64,000 nt of DNA from a bacterium (GTDB taxonomy: Bacteria > CAIWAD01). Shown piece after piece: positions 36,746-46,056 of the stretch. The translations under genes were made by a program, and so were the position numbers. Location: positions 62,001-126,000 of the forward strand of contig JAUIFJ010000010.1 of assembly GCA_030429345.1 (NCBI GenBank), in the 5' to 3' direction. How positions within the stretch are numbered: the first letter of the stretch is position 1; each line of letters begins with the position of its first letter. Below the pieces are notes generated by a model. That model was given only the letters and a program-made list of their open reading frames with translations, was not told where the DNA came from and did no database searches.

Positions 36746-38497
36746 ATGGACGTACTCTGGGAGCACCCAGGGGAACGCTCGTCCAGGAACAGGGCCTCGG
36801 AACTTGCTGACAAACTGAACATCTCGCCGATCATTGCGGAAATCCTGCTGAATCGCGGACTGCGTGACGAAGCGGAGATCGAGGCCTTTTTCAGTCCGGA
36901 TCTGGGCAATCTGCACGATCCCATGTTGATGAAAGACATGGATCGCGCGGTGGAAGTCCTGGAGGCGGCCTTGTACGACCGGCGTCGAATCCTCATTTAC
37001 GGGGATTACGACGTGGACGGGGTAACCAGCGTTTCGCTGCTGTACCTGGCTTTGAAGGACCTGGGTGGACGGGTGCAATACCGCATCCCCGAACGACAGC
37101 ATGACGGCTACGGATTGTCGGAGCAGGCGATCCGCGAAGCCTGGGAGCAGGGCGCGCGACTCCTGGTGACCGTGGACACGGGCACCACGGCCGTGGAACA
37201 GGTGCGTTACGCGCGGGAGATGGGCATGCAGGTGGTGATCTGCGATCATCATCGTCCCGGCGAGGAACTGCCCGACGCCGACGCCGTGCTCAACCCCAAG
37301 CAGGCCGATTGTCCCTACCCCTTCAAGGATCTGGCCGCCGTCGGCGTGGTCTTCAAGCTGGTGCAGGCCCTGGGCGAGCATCTGCAGCTGGAGCCCGCCG
37401 CCATCCGCAAATATCTTGACCTGGCCGCCCTGGGCAGCGCTGCCGACATCGTGCCGCTCATGGGCGAGAACCGGATCCTGGTCAGCCATGGACTGGAGAA
37501 GCTCAACTTGCGTCCGCTGACGGGCATTCGGGCGCTGCTGGATGTCAGCAGTCCCCGCAACCGTGAAGTGGATGTGAGCCACATCATCTTCGGCATGGCG
37601 CCGCGCATCAATGCCGTGGGACGCATGGGCAACGCCGAACGAGCCGTCGAACTCCTGATCACGCGCAACCGCGACAAGGCGCGCGACATTGCCCGCGTGT
37701 TGGAGAAGGAGAACACGGCGCGCAAGTGCATTGACCAGGACACCCTGGAAGCCGCCCTGCACAAGGTCGAGGAAGAGGTCAACCTGGAGGACGACCGGGT
37801 GATCGTGCTCGATCGCCGCGACTGGCACTGCGGCGTGATCGGCATTGTCGCCTCGCGCATCATCGAGAAGTTCCACCGCCCGACCGTGCTGATCTCGGTG
37901 GACGACGACGGCATCGGCAAGGGGAGCGCACGCAGTATACCCGGTTTTGATGTCTACAGCGCGCTCAACGAGAACCGGCACCTGCTGGAACAATTCGGCG
38001 GACACAAGTACGCCGCCGGGTTGACCATCCGCGAGGAGAACATTCCCCTTTTCCGGACCCGACTCAAGGAGTACTGCGACAAGGTCCTGGAAGCGGGCGA
38101 CCTGGTGCCGCGGCTGGAAATCGCCGCCGAACTACCGCTGAGTTTCATCAACCGCGATTTTGTCCAGACCCTCTCGCGCTTTGCTCCCTTCGGGCCGCGC
38201 AACGGGCGCGCGCTCTTCCTTTCGCGTGGAGTCAGGGCCAGCAGCTCGATTCGCCAGGTGGGCAACGGCCACCTCTTCCTCAAACTCGAGCAGGACGGCT
38301 ACGAGTTCGAGGCCATCGGCTACGGGCTGGGCTGGCTGCGCGAGGAGTTGCAGGAGGCGGGAGGAGCCATGGACGCCGTCTACACGGTCGAGGACAACAG
38401 CTGGCAGGGCAAGCGCAGCATCCAGCTGCACCTGAAGGACATCTGCCCGACCGGCGCAAGACAAATCGTCGAGGCGCGACTGAACATGGCCGTGTAA
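36746..38497 (+). CDS. recJ: Single-stranded-DNA-specific exonuclease RecJ
   Basis: The 583-residue protein shows the DHH phosphoesterase motifs: DYDVDG (residues 87-92), VDTGTT, CDHHRPG (DHH at 167-169) and a DHHA1-like GG motif (FGGHKYAAGLTI). RecJ degrades 5' single-stranded ends during recombination and mismatch repair. Length is normal. ATG 36746 has GGAG 5-8 bp upstream. Two GC-rich hairpins follow the gene. Confidence 0.96.
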   Translation: MDVLWEHPGERSSRNRASELADKLNISPIIAEILLNRGLRDEAEIEAFFSPDLGNLHDPMLMKDMDRAVEVLEAALYDRRRILIYGDYDVDGVTSVSLLYLALKDLGGRVQYRIPERQHDGYGLSEQAIREAWEQGARLLVTVDTGTTAVEQVRYAREMGMQVVICDHHRPGEELPDADAVLNPKQADCPYPFKDLAAVGVVFKLVQALGEHLQLEPAAIRKYLDLAALGSAADIVPLMGENRILVSHGLEKLNLRPLTGIRALLDVSSPRNREVDVSHIIFGMAPRINAVGRMGNAERAVELLITRNRDKARDIARVLEKENTARKCIDQDTLEAALHKVEEEVNLEDDRVIVLDRRDWHCGVIGIVASRIIEKFHRPTVLISVDDDGIGKGSARSIPGFDVYSALNENRHLLEQFGGHKYAAGLTIREENIPLFRTRLKEYCDKVLEAGDLVPRLEIAAELPLSFINRDFVQTLSRFAPFGPRNGRALFLSRGVRASSSIRQVGNGHLFLKLEQDGYEFEAIGYGLGWLREELQEAGGAMDAVYTVEDNSWQGKRSIQLHLKDICPTGARQIVEARLNMAV

Positions 38498-38527
38498 TAC
38501 ACATCCATGCCGCCGCGCCCCCCCGTA

Positions 38528-38564
38528 GGGGCGCCCTGCGGGCGCCCATGCCGCAAGGCATGGG
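38528..38564. repeat. Double hairpin after recJ (REP-like or terminator)
   Basis: GGGCGCCC (38529-38536) repeats at 38540-38547 with a TGC loop. Overlapping it, CCCATGCC (38545-38552) pairs with GGCATGGG (38557-38564) around a GCAA loop. The preceding CCGTAGGGGCG is a word common in dispersed intergenic repeats. No T run follows, so Rho-independent termination is uncertain. Confidence 0.55.
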
Positions 38565-38630
38565 CAACGCAACACGAAATGGCCGAACACGCGCCCACCT
38601 CCGGGCGCACGAACAAACCGGACGAACACA

Positions 38631-39773
38631 ATGGCCGCAGAATTCCTGACTGAAGAGCAGCGCATGCTGCTGGAGATGGTTCGCGACTTCGCCGAGCGCG
38701 AAGTCAAGCCCATTGCCGCGGACCTGGACCGCAACGAGCACTTTCCCCGCGAGGTCTTCGCCAAGATGGCCGAGCTGGGCTTGCTCGGCATTCCCTACCC
38801 GGAGGAGTACGGCGGCGCCGGCATGGACACCGTGTGCTACGCGCTCGCCGTAGAGGAGGTCAGCTGGGCCTGCGGCAGCACCGGCCTGGGCATGGCGGCG
38901 CACACCTCGCTGGGCACCAACCCGATCTTCATGTTCGGCACGGAAGAGCAGAAGCAGCGCTACCTGCCGCGCCTCTGCAGCGGCGAGACCCTGGGCGCCT
39001 TCGGGCTGACCGAGCCCGGGGCAGGGAGCGACGCCGGGGGCACGAAGACCCATGCCGTGCTCGAGGGCGATGAGTGGGTGATCAACGGCAGCAAAATGTG
39101 GATCACGAACGCGGCCTACGCCGACTACCTGGTGCTGACCGCGGTCACGGATCCGCAGACGCGCGAGATCAGCTGCTTCATCGTCGAGAAGGGCACGCCG
39201 GGGTATCACATCGGCGCCGAGGAGAAGAAGATGGGGCTGCGAGGCAGCGACACGCACGCCCTGACCTTCGAGAATGTCCGCGTGCCGAAGGGAAACCTGC
39301 TCGGCGAGCGCGGCAAGGGCTTCAAGCAGATGCTGAAGACCCTCGACGGCGGCCGCATCAGCATCGGCGCCATGTCGGTGGGCCTTGCGCGCCGCGCCCT
39401 GGAGGAGGCGGTGCAGTACAGCCAGGACCGCGTGCAGTTCGGCAAGCCGATCAGCGCCAACCAGGTGATCCAGGGCTACCTGGCCGACATGGCCGTGCGC
39501 GTGGAGGCCAGCCGGGAGCTGGTGCTCAAGGCCGCCAGGCTCAAGGATGCCGGGCTGGACTACCACCAGGCAGCGGCGATGGCCAAGCTCTATGCCAGCG
39601 AGACCGCCAGCTGGTGCGCCGATCGCGCGATCCAGATCCACGGCGGCTACGGCTATACCCGCGAGTATCCGGTGGAACGCATCTACCGCGAGGCGAAGCT
39701 TTGCGAGATCGGCGAAGGCACGAGTGAGATCCAGCGCATGGTGATCGCGCGCGGCCTCGTGGGACGCCACTAG
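38631..39773 (+). CDS. Acyl-CoA dehydrogenase
   Basis: The 380-residue flavoenzyme has the standard signatures: [15 protein letters not shown] (FAD and substrate binding), [28 protein letters not shown] and the catalytic base Glu362 in IGEGTSEIQ. The Glu position is that of short- and medium-chain acyl-CoA dehydrogenases. It oxidises acyl-CoA to enoyl-CoA, passing electrons to an electron-transfer flavoprotein not seen here. It starts a same-strand block of acyl-CoA genes running to 43874. A second dehydrogenase lies at 42723. Confidence 0.93.
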   Translation: MAAEFLTEEQRMLLEMVRDFAEREVKPIAADLDRNEHFPREVFAKMAELGLLGIPYPEEYGGAGMDTVCYALAVEEVSWACGSTGLGMAAHTSLGTNPIFMFGTEEQKQRYLPRLCSGETLGAFGLTEPGAGSDAGGTKTHAVLEGDEWVINGSKMWITNAAYADYLVLTAVTDPQTREISCFIVEKGTPGYHIGAEEKKMGLRGSDTHALTFENVRVPKGNLLGERGKGFKQMLKTLDGGRISIGAMSVGLARRALEEAVQYSQDRVQFGKPISANQVIQGYLADMAVRVEASRELVLKAARLKDAGLDYHQAAAMAKLYASETASWCADRAIQIHGGYGYTREYPVERIYREAKLCEIGEGTSEIQRMVIARGLVGRH

Positions 39774-39781
39774 GAGAGGAT

Positions 39782-40579
39782 GTGTATACGGATTGCTGGA
39801 AAGGCGGCGACTGGCAGGTCGAAGCGCTCGATGGCGGCCGGCTGCGTGTCCTGCGGGAGGGAACGACCCGGGGCGGCCTGCGCAGCCGGGGCTTCGTGCT
39901 ACACCTGGCGCCGGCCCTTGTGAGACACCCGGAAGGCTGGATGCTGGTCGATCCCGGCCTCGAACCGGCCTGGATCCGCGGGGAGGAGGACCTGGAGTTC
40001 CAGCCCCCGGAAAGTGGCCTGCGCCAGCAGCTGGCCGAACGTGGCCTGGAGCCCGGGGAGATCGGCGACGTGGTGCTGAGCCACCTGGACGGGGACCATG
40101 CCAGCGGCCTCTATGACGACGAGGCGGAAGGCAGCCTGTTTCCCGGCGCGCGCGTCCACGTGCAGCGCCGGGCCCTGGACTGGTGGGAGCACCGCTTCCG
40201 CAGCAAGCGGCGTGTGCGCTACCTGCATCGCCGGGTCTTCGACGCGCTGCTGGCCTGCGAGGATCTCGTGATCCACGAGGGCACGGGAGCTCCGGCGCGC
40301 GGCATTCTGCTGCGTCAGACGGACGGCCACACGCCGGGCCACCAGGTGACACTGGTCGGCGAGGAGCGGCCGCTGGTCCTCGGCGGCGACCTGCTGTCGA
40401 CGCGCGCCTCCTTCCGCGAGGGAGTCGTCGCCGACGCGGACCACGACGCGGAAACCGCCGACCGCCAACGGCGCGAGCTGCTTTCCGAGCCGGCATCCGG
40501 CTGGTTCTTGTATCACGGCCTTCCCGGAAGAAGAATCCTGGCGACCCGGACGAGCAAAGAGACGGAAAAGAACAGATAA
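39782..40579 (+). CDS. Metallo-beta-lactamase-fold hydrolase
   Basis: The 265-residue protein has the MBL metal motif as SHLDGDH (His101, Asp103, Asp105, His106). The second His of the usual HxHxDH is therefore replaced by Asp, as in some lactonase-like members. TDGHTPGHQ and LGGDLL supply further ligands. GTG 39782 was chosen because AGGAGAGG overlaps the previous stop; the out-of-frame ATG two bases earlier gives a nonsense frame. Its place inside an acyl-CoA gene block suggests a thioesterase- or lactonase-type reaction, which is inference. Confidence 0.85.
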   Translation: MYTDCWKGGDWQVEALDGGRLRVLREGTTRGGLRSRGFVLHLAPALVRHPEGWMLVDPGLEPAWIRGEEDLEFQPPESGLRQQLAERGLEPGEIGDVVLSHLDGDHASGLYDDEAEGSLFPGARVHVQRRALDWWEHRFRSKRRVRYLHRRVFDALLACEDLVIHEGTGAPARGILLRQTDGHTPGHQVTLVGEERPLVLGGDLLSTRASFREGVVADADHDAETADRQRRELLSEPASGWFLYHGLPGRRILATRTSKETEKNR

Positions 40580-40600
40580 ACGAGCAAGGAGCGCAGCATC

Positions 40601-41776
40601 ATGCGTGAAGTCGTCATCGCGGGCGCGGCCCGCACCCCCATCGCCAGCTTCAATGGAAGCCTGAGCTCGATTCCCGCCCCGCAGCTGGGCGCCGTCGCCA
40701 TCAAGGCCGCCCTCGCGCGCGCCGGGCTTTCTCCCGACCAGGTGGACGAGGTGCTCATGGGAACGGTGCTTCCCGCCGGCGTCGGTCAGGCCCCGGCCCG
40801 GCAGGCCGCCCTGGCCGCCGGCCTGCCGGAAGGCACGCCCTGCACCACGGTGAACAAGGTCTGCGGCAGCGGCCTGAAGACCGTGATGCTCGCCGCCCAG
40901 GCCATTGCCTGCGGAGATGCCGAGATCATCGTCGCCGGCGGCATGGAGAACATGAGCCAGGTGCCCTACTACCTGCCCAAGGCCCGCAACGGCTACCGCC
41001 TGGGACACGGCCAGCTGCTGGACGGCATGGTGCACGACGGGCTGTGGGACGTCTACAACAACTTCCACATGGGCAACGCTGCCGAACTGTGCTCCAGCGA
41101 GATGTGCATCACGCGGGAGCAGCAGGACGAGTTCGCCGCCGAGTCCTACAAGCGCGCTCTTTCCGCCATCAAGGGCGGCCTGTTCAAGGAGGAGATCGCT
41201 CCCGTCGAGGTGCCGCAGCGCAAGGGCGATCCGCTGGTCGTCGACACGGACGAGGAGCCCGGCCGCGGCAACCCGGCCAAGCTCTCCGCCCTGCGGCCGG
41301 CCTTCAAGAAGGACGGCACGGTGACCGCCGGCAACGCCAGCTCGATCAACGACGGCGGAGCGGCGGTCGTGCTCTGCAGCGCGGAGAAGGCGAAAGAGCT
41401 GGGTCTCACGCCGCTGGCGAGGATTGTCGGACAGGCCAGCGCCGCGCAGAAGCCGGAATGGTTCACCACGGCTCCCGCGGCCAGCATCCGGAACGTCTTC
41501 GCGAAAACCGGCCTCGGCGCAGGGGACATCGACGTCTACGAGATCAACGAGGCCTTCTCGGTGGTTTCCCTGGCCAACAACCAGCTGCTCGAGCTGGATC
41601 CGGCCAAGGTGAATCCCCGCGGCGGCGCGGTCAGCCTGGGACACCCCATCGGCGCCAGCGGCACGCGCATCCTGGTGACGCTGCTGTATACGCTGAAGAG
41701 CACCGGGGCGCAGCGCGGCCTGGCCAGCCTCTGCATCGGCGGCGGCGAAGCGGTGGCGCTGATTGTCGAGCGCTAG
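40601..41776 (+). CDS. atoB: Acetyl-CoA acetyltransferase (thiolase)
   Basis: The 391-residue protein has the thiolase active site: nucleophile Cys88 in NKVCGSGLK, NEAF, His in GGAVSLGHPIGASG, and Cys378 in CIGGGEA. Sequence and length fit the biosynthetic type II class that joins two acetyl-CoA into acetoacetyl-CoA, reversible in beta-oxidation. It is followed by 3-hydroxybutyryl-CoA dehydrogenase and an acyl-CoA dehydrogenase. AAGGAG precedes the ATG. The gene symbol is assigned by family, not by proof of direction. Confidence 0.92.
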   Translation: MREVVIAGAARTPIASFNGSLSSIPAPQLGAVAIKAALARAGLSPDQVDEVLMGTVLPAGVGQAPARQAALAAGLPEGTPCTTVNKVCGSGLKTVMLAAQAIACGDAEIIVAGGMENMSQVPYYLPKARNGYRLGHGQLLDGMVHDGLWDVYNNFHMGNAAELCSSEMCITREQQDEFAAESYKRALSAIKGGLFKEEIAPVEVPQRKGDPLVVDTDEEPGRGNPAKLSALRPAFKKDGTVTAGNASSINDGGAAVVLCSAEKAKELGLTPLARIVGQASAAQKPEWFTTAPAASIRNVFAKTGLGAGDIDVYEINEAFSVVSLANNQLLELDPAKVNPRGGAVSLGHPIGASGTRILVTLLYTLKSTGAQRGLASLCIGGGEAVALIVER

Positions 41777-41845
41777 CAAACGGAAACGGCTGCCCGCCCG
41801 GGGATCGACCCGGCCGGGCGTGACGCAATACAGGGAGCGTGTGAC

Positions 41846-42694
41846 ATGAAGAAGACTGTCGCCGTCATCGGCGCCGGAACCATGGGCAACGGCATCGCCC
41901 ACGTCTTCGCGAAGACGGGCTGGGATGTCCGCCTGATCGACATCAACGAGAAGGCCCTGGAAAAGGGCCTGGCGACCATCCGCAAGAACCTGGACCGCGA
42001 GGTGGCCAAGGAGAAGATCAGCGCCGCCGACGGGGAGGCCGCCTTTGCCCGGATCACGGGGCAGGGCAGCCTGGAAGCCGTCAAGGGCTGCGGCCTGGTG
42101 GTCGAGGCCGTCGTCGAGAACGCGGAACTGAAGAAGAAGATCTTCGCCGAGCTGGACCAGCTGGCGGACGCAGACGCCATCCTGGCGAGCAACACGAGTT
42201 CGATCAGCATCAGCCTGATCGCCAGCGCGACGAAGCGCCCGGGCCAGGTGATCGGCATGCATTTCATGAACCCCGTCCCGATGATGAAGCTGGTCGAGGT
42301 GATCCGCGGACACGACACCAGCGACGAGACCAACGCTGCCGTGCTCGCCTGCTGCGAGGAGCTGGGCAAGACCCCGCTGGTCTCGGAGGATTATCCGGGC
42401 TTCGTCGCCAACCGCATCCTCATGCCGATGATCAACGAGGCGGTCTTCGCGCTCTTCGAGGGCGTCGCCACGCGCGAGGCCATCGACGGCATCATGAAGC
42501 TGGGCATGGCTCACCCCATGGGGCCGCTGACCCTGGCCGATTTCATCGGGCTGGATGTCTGCCTGGCGATTCTCGAGGTGCTGCACCGCGAACTGGGCGA
42601 TCCCAAGTACCGACCCTGTCCGCTGCTGCGCAAGCTGGTTGCCGCAGGCCACCTGGGCCGCAAGAGCGGACGCGGCTTCTACGACTACTCCTGA
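41846..42694 (+). CDS. hbd: 3-hydroxybutyryl-CoA dehydrogenase
   Basis: The 282-residue protein starts with the NAD-binding [14 protein letters not shown] and has [36 protein letters not shown] and a C-terminal helical domain ending [14 protein letters not shown], all typical of Hbd/PaaH. It interconverts acetoacetyl-CoA and 3-hydroxybutyryl-CoA. It sits between thiolase and acyl-CoA dehydrogenase, with a 69 bp gap upstream and 28 bp downstream. A crotonase to complete the cycle is not in this block. Confidence 0.95.
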   Translation: MKKTVAVIGAGTMGNGIAHVFAKTGWDVRLIDINEKALEKGLATIRKNLDREVAKEKISAADGEAAFARITGQGSLEAVKGCGLVVEAVVENAELKKKIFAELDQLADADAILASNTSSISISLIASATKRPGQVIGMHFMNPVPMMKLVEVIRGHDTSDETNAAVLACCEELGKTPLVSEDYPGFVANRILMPMINEAVFALFEGVATREAIDGIMKLGMAHPMGPLTLADFIGLDVCLAILEVLHRELGDPKYRPCPLLRKLVAAGHLGRKSGRGFYDYS

Positions 42695-42722
42695 GACCCT
42701 GTCTCACGAAACCGGAGCATTC

Positions 42723-43874
42723 ATGGATTTCCGACTGAACGAGGAGCAGCTCGCCGTCCAGGAGATGACGCGCCGCTTCGTCCGCGACAAGGTCCTGCCC
42801 GGAGTCCGGGAGCGGGACGAGCGCGGCGAGATCCCCGACGAGCTGCGCCGCGAGCTGCTCGAGATGGGCTATGGCGGCATGATGATCCCCGAGGACTGGG
42901 GCGGCATGGGCATGGACAGCATCAGCTATTCCCTGGCCCTGGAGGAGATCAGCGCCGCGGACGCCTCGCTGGCCGTGGCCCTGAGTGTCACGAACTCGCT
43001 GGGCTGCGCCCCGGTGGAGCGCTTCGGCACGCCGGAGCAGAAGGAGCGCTTCCTGCGCAAGTTGGCCTCCGGCGAATGGCTGGGTGCTTTCTGTCTTACG
43101 GAAGCCAACGCGGGCAGCGACGCCTCCGGGCTGCAGACCACCGCCGTGCGCGACGGTGACGACTGGGTGATCAACGGCACCAAGTCCTACGTGACCAACG
43201 GCAGCCGGGCCGACACCTTCCTGGTGATCGCCGTCACCGGCGAGCAGGGCGGCAAGTCCCGCAAGTCGGCCTTCCTGGTCGAGAAGGGCACGCCGGGTCT
43301 CACGGTGGGCAAGCTGGAGGACAAGCTCGGCCTGCGCTGCAGCGACACGGCGATGATGCACTTCGACCAGGTGCGCGTGCCACACGGAAACCTGCTGCAC
43401 GAGGAAGGCAAGGGCATGCACGTGGCCCTGGGCATGCTCGACGGAGGCCGCATCGGCATTGCCAGCCAGTCCCTGGGACTGGCGCGGGGCGCCTTCGAGC
43501 TGGCGCTGGCCTACGCCAGGGAGCGCGAGCAGTTCGGCAAGTCCATCGACAACTACCAGTTCATCCAGTTCAAGTTCGCCGAGATGGCGACACGCATCGA
43601 GGCCGCGCGCAACCTGACCTGGAAGGCCTGCAGCCTGCGCGACGCCGGCGAGGAGTACTCGCGCTACGCGGCCATGGCCAAGGTCTGCGCCAGCGAGACC
43701 GCCAACTTCTGCGCCCGCGAGTGCGTGCAGATCCACGGCGGCTACGGCTACAGCCGCGAGTATCACGCCGAGCGCTTCATGCGCGACGCCCGTGTCACGG
43801 AAATCTACGAGGGAACCAGCGAGATCCAGCGGATCGTGATCGCCCGTTCCGTAATGGCCGAAGGGATCTCCTAG
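42723..43874 (+). CDS. Acyl-CoA dehydrogenase (short-chain/butyryl-CoA type)
   Basis: The 383-residue protein begins MDFRLNEEQLAVQEM and has [50 protein letters not shown] and catalytic Glu363 in IYEGTSEIQ. It is distinct from the dehydrogenase at 38631, so the block has two. With thiolase and Hbd beside it, a butyryl-CoA/crotonyl-CoA role is the most natural guess. The ATG at 42723 gives the normal N-terminus; the in-frame upstream extension overlaps hbd and is not used. Confidence 0.93.
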   Translation: MDFRLNEEQLAVQEMTRRFVRDKVLPGVRERDERGEIPDELRRELLEMGYGGMMIPEDWGGMGMDSISYSLALEEISAADASLAVALSVTNSLGCAPVERFGTPEQKERFLRKLASGEWLGAFCLTEANAGSDASGLQTTAVRDGDDWVINGTKSYVTNGSRADTFLVIAVTGEQGGKSRKSAFLVEKGTPGLTVGKLEDKLGLRCSDTAMMHFDQVRVPHGNLLHEEGKGMHVALGMLDGGRIGIASQSLGLARGAFELALAYAREREQFGKSIDNYQFIQFKFAEMATRIEAARNLTWKACSLRDAGEEYSRYAAMAKVCASETANFCARECVQIHGGYGYSREYHAERFMRDARVTEIYEGTSEIQRIVIARSVMAEGIS

Positions 43875-43900
43875 GTCCCCGGGCCGAGGCCGGTAGGCAT

Positions 43901-44398
43901 ATGCCGCAGCAGAACCCCAACACGCGCCGCCTGGCGCGCGAACACGCGATCGCCGTGATCTACGCGCATCACATGAGCCATCGCCCCCTGGGCGAGGTCA
44001 TGGAGGCCGTGCTCTCCCTCATCAAGCGACTCGAGGAGCATCCGGAAGAGGACACGCCCCTCGAATCCGTTCCCCGGGACCCCGAGCGCCAGGCCTTCTT
44101 CAAGGAGCTGGTGCTCAAGACCGTCCGGGACTCGGACAGCATCGACGAGCTGATCGCGACCAAGGCCCACAAGTGGGACCTGGAACGTATTGCCCTGCTG
44201 GATCGCATCATCCTGCGGCTGGCGATCGCCGAGATGCTGCACACGGATATTCCGACAAAGGTCTCGATCAACGAGGCCATCGAGATCGCCAAGAAATTCT
44301 CGACCGAGAACAGCGGCAAGTTCGTCAACGGGATTCTCGACAGCATCAAGGCCGACGTGGAGCTTCGTCGCGCGGACAACAGGGACGCCCCCCTGTGA
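43901..44398 (+). CDS. nusB: Transcription antitermination factor NusB
   Basis: The 165-residue all-helical protein starts RRLAREHAIAVIYA and has the conserved C-terminal half LLDRIILRLAIAEMLH, then IPTKVSINEAIEIAKKF and KFVNGILDSI. NusB binds boxA RNA with S10 to suppress termination in rRNA operons. Its start at 43901 has only a weak upstream site. Its stop overlaps the ggt GTG start by 4 bp. Confidence 0.95.
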   Translation: MPQQNPNTRRLAREHAIAVIYAHHMSHRPLGEVMEAVLSLIKRLEEHPEEDTPLESVPRDPERQAFFKELVLKTVRDSDSIDELIATKAHKWDLERIALLDRIILRLAIAEMLHTDIPTKVSINEAIEIAKKFSTENSGKFVNGILDSIKADVELRRADNRDAPL

Positions 44399-46056
44399 AG
44401 TGGCTCCTCCTGCTGCTGCTGTGTCACAGCGCCTTCGCGGCGGAGGGGCGTCGGGGCATGGTGGCCAGCGCCGACAGCCTGGCCACCCGGGCCGGACTGT
44501 CGATCCTGCAGCAGGGGGGCAGCGCCGCAGACGCGGCGATCGCGACGGCCCTGGCCCTCGGGGTCTGCGAGCCCTACTCCTCGGGGATCGGCGGCGGGCT
44601 GTTCATTGTCACACGAAGTGCCGACAGCGGAAAGGTGGAGGCGCTCAGCGGCCGGGAGACCGCCCCGGTGGCCACTCGCGCCTCGGACTACCTGGATGCC
44701 GAGGGCGAAGTGCTCCCCGGGCGCTCCTCGAAAGGCGTCCACGCCGTCGCCGTTCCCGGTGCCCTGCAGGCCCTCGACGAGCTGCACCGCGAAAAGGGAC
44801 GCCTGCCCTGGGCCGTACTCGTCGAACCGGCGCGCCGCCTGGCCGCCGAAGGCTTCGTGATCCGTTCCCGCCTGGCGGCCGTCCTGGCCGCAAGGGACTC
44901 CACGCTCAAGGCGCACAGTGGTCCTGCCTGCGGGACCTGGTGGCACCCGGACGGACGCGTGCTCGGCCCCGGCGACACGCTGCGCCAGCCCGAGTTGGCG
45001 CGCAGCCTGGCGCGGATCGCCGTGCTCGGCGCGCGGACTTGGATCGATGAATACTTTGCACCCGCCCTGGAGAAGCTGATGCTTGAACGGGGCGGCCCCC
45101 TGCGGGCTTCCGACCTACGCGGCTACCGTGTGACAGCGGAAGAATGCGTCAGCGGCGGCTACCGGGACTGGACGCTCCATTCCATCGGATCGCCCTCCAG
45201 CGGGGGAGCGCTGCTGGTCCAGATGCTGGGAGTGCTGGAAGGCCTGGAGACCCATGAGCTGGAGCCCCGCTCGGCACAGCGGGTCGATATTGTCTCACGT
45301 GTCATGGAGTACGCCTTCGCCGACCGGGCCCGCTGGTTCGGCGACGACCGTTTCACGCCGATCCCGCTCGACCACCTGCTCTCGCCCGTCTACGCGGACA
45401 GCCTGCGTCGGCTCGTACTTGCGGGCCAACGCACGGATGCCGCCTGGCCGGGCCTGGAGGAACAGATCGCCGAAGGGGATCACACCACCCATTTGTGTGT
45501 CGTCGACAGCCTGGGCAACGCAGTCTCCCTGACGGCGACCATCAACACCTGGTTCGGAAGCTGCATCACGGAGCCGCGCACCGGCGTCGTCCTCAACAAC
45601 GAAATGGATGACTTCGTGATGCGTCCGGGCGTGCCCAATTCCTTCGGCCTGGTGGGCAGTCCGCGCAACGCGGTGCGCCCCGGTGCACGGCCCCTCTCCA
45701 GCATGAGCCCGTTGATCGTCACGCGCGGGGACCGGCTGGTGGCCGTCCTGGGCAGCGAAGGCGGTCCGAAGATCATTTCCACCGTGCTCAATCTCTGCCT
45801 GGAACTGCTGGATCACGGCCTTAGCCCGGAGGAAGCGCTGGCCTTGCCCCGTTTCCACCAGCAGTGGCGACCGGCCAGCCTGCACCTGGAACCCGGTTTC
45901 GATGGCGGCCTGGTCCTGGACCTGGAAGCCCGGGGCTGGCAGACCGACTGGCGGGAAGTCCCGTGGAGTACGGCGCAGGTGATCCGCGTGCATGAGGACG
46001 GGCTGCTGCAGGGCGCTGCCGATCCACGCGCCAACGGCAGCGCGGCGGGCTACTAG
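44395..46056 (+). CDS. ggt: Gamma-glutamyltransferase, exported
   Basis: The 553-residue precursor has a short signal peptide (MKWLLLLLLCHSAFA) and the family pattern. GGSAADAAIATALALGVCEP begins the large subunit, and SSGIGGGLFIV and MEYAFADRARWFGD follow. The autocleavage site is GDHTTH, where Thr364 becomes the small-subunit N-terminal nucleophile. RPLSSMSP and SEGGPKI bind the substrate. It cleaves glutathione and related gamma-glutamyl amides in the periplasm. GTG 44395 overlaps the nusB stop; its stop TAG overlaps the lpxB GTG by one base. With EgtB in the genome, gamma-glutamyl thiols may be substrates. Confidence 0.93.
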   Translation: MKWLLLLLLCHSAFAAEGRRGMVASADSLATRAGLSILQQGGSAADAAIATALALGVCEPYSSGIGGGLFIVTRSADSGKVEALSGRETAPVATRASDYLDAEGEVLPGRSSKGVHAVAVPGALQALDELHREKGRLPWAVLVEPARRLAAEGFVIRSRLAAVLAARDSTLKAHSGPACGTWWHPDGRVLGPGDTLRQPELARSLARIAVLGARTWIDEYFAPALEKLMLERGGPLRASDLRGYRVTAEECVSGGYRDWTLHSIGSPSSGGALLVQMLGVLEGLETHELEPRSAQRVDIVSRVMEYAFADRARWFGDDRFTPIPLDHLLSPVYADSLRRLVLAGQRTDAAWPGLEEQIAEGDHTTHLCVVDSLGNAVSLTATINTWFGSCITEPRTGVVLNNEMDDFVMRPGVPNSFGLVGSPRNAVRPGARPLSSMSPLIVTRGDRLVAVLGSEGGPKIISTVLNLCLELLDHGLSPEEALALPRFHQQWRPASLHLEPGFDGGLVLDLEARGWQTDWREVPWSTAQVIRVHEDGLLQGAADPRANGSAAGY

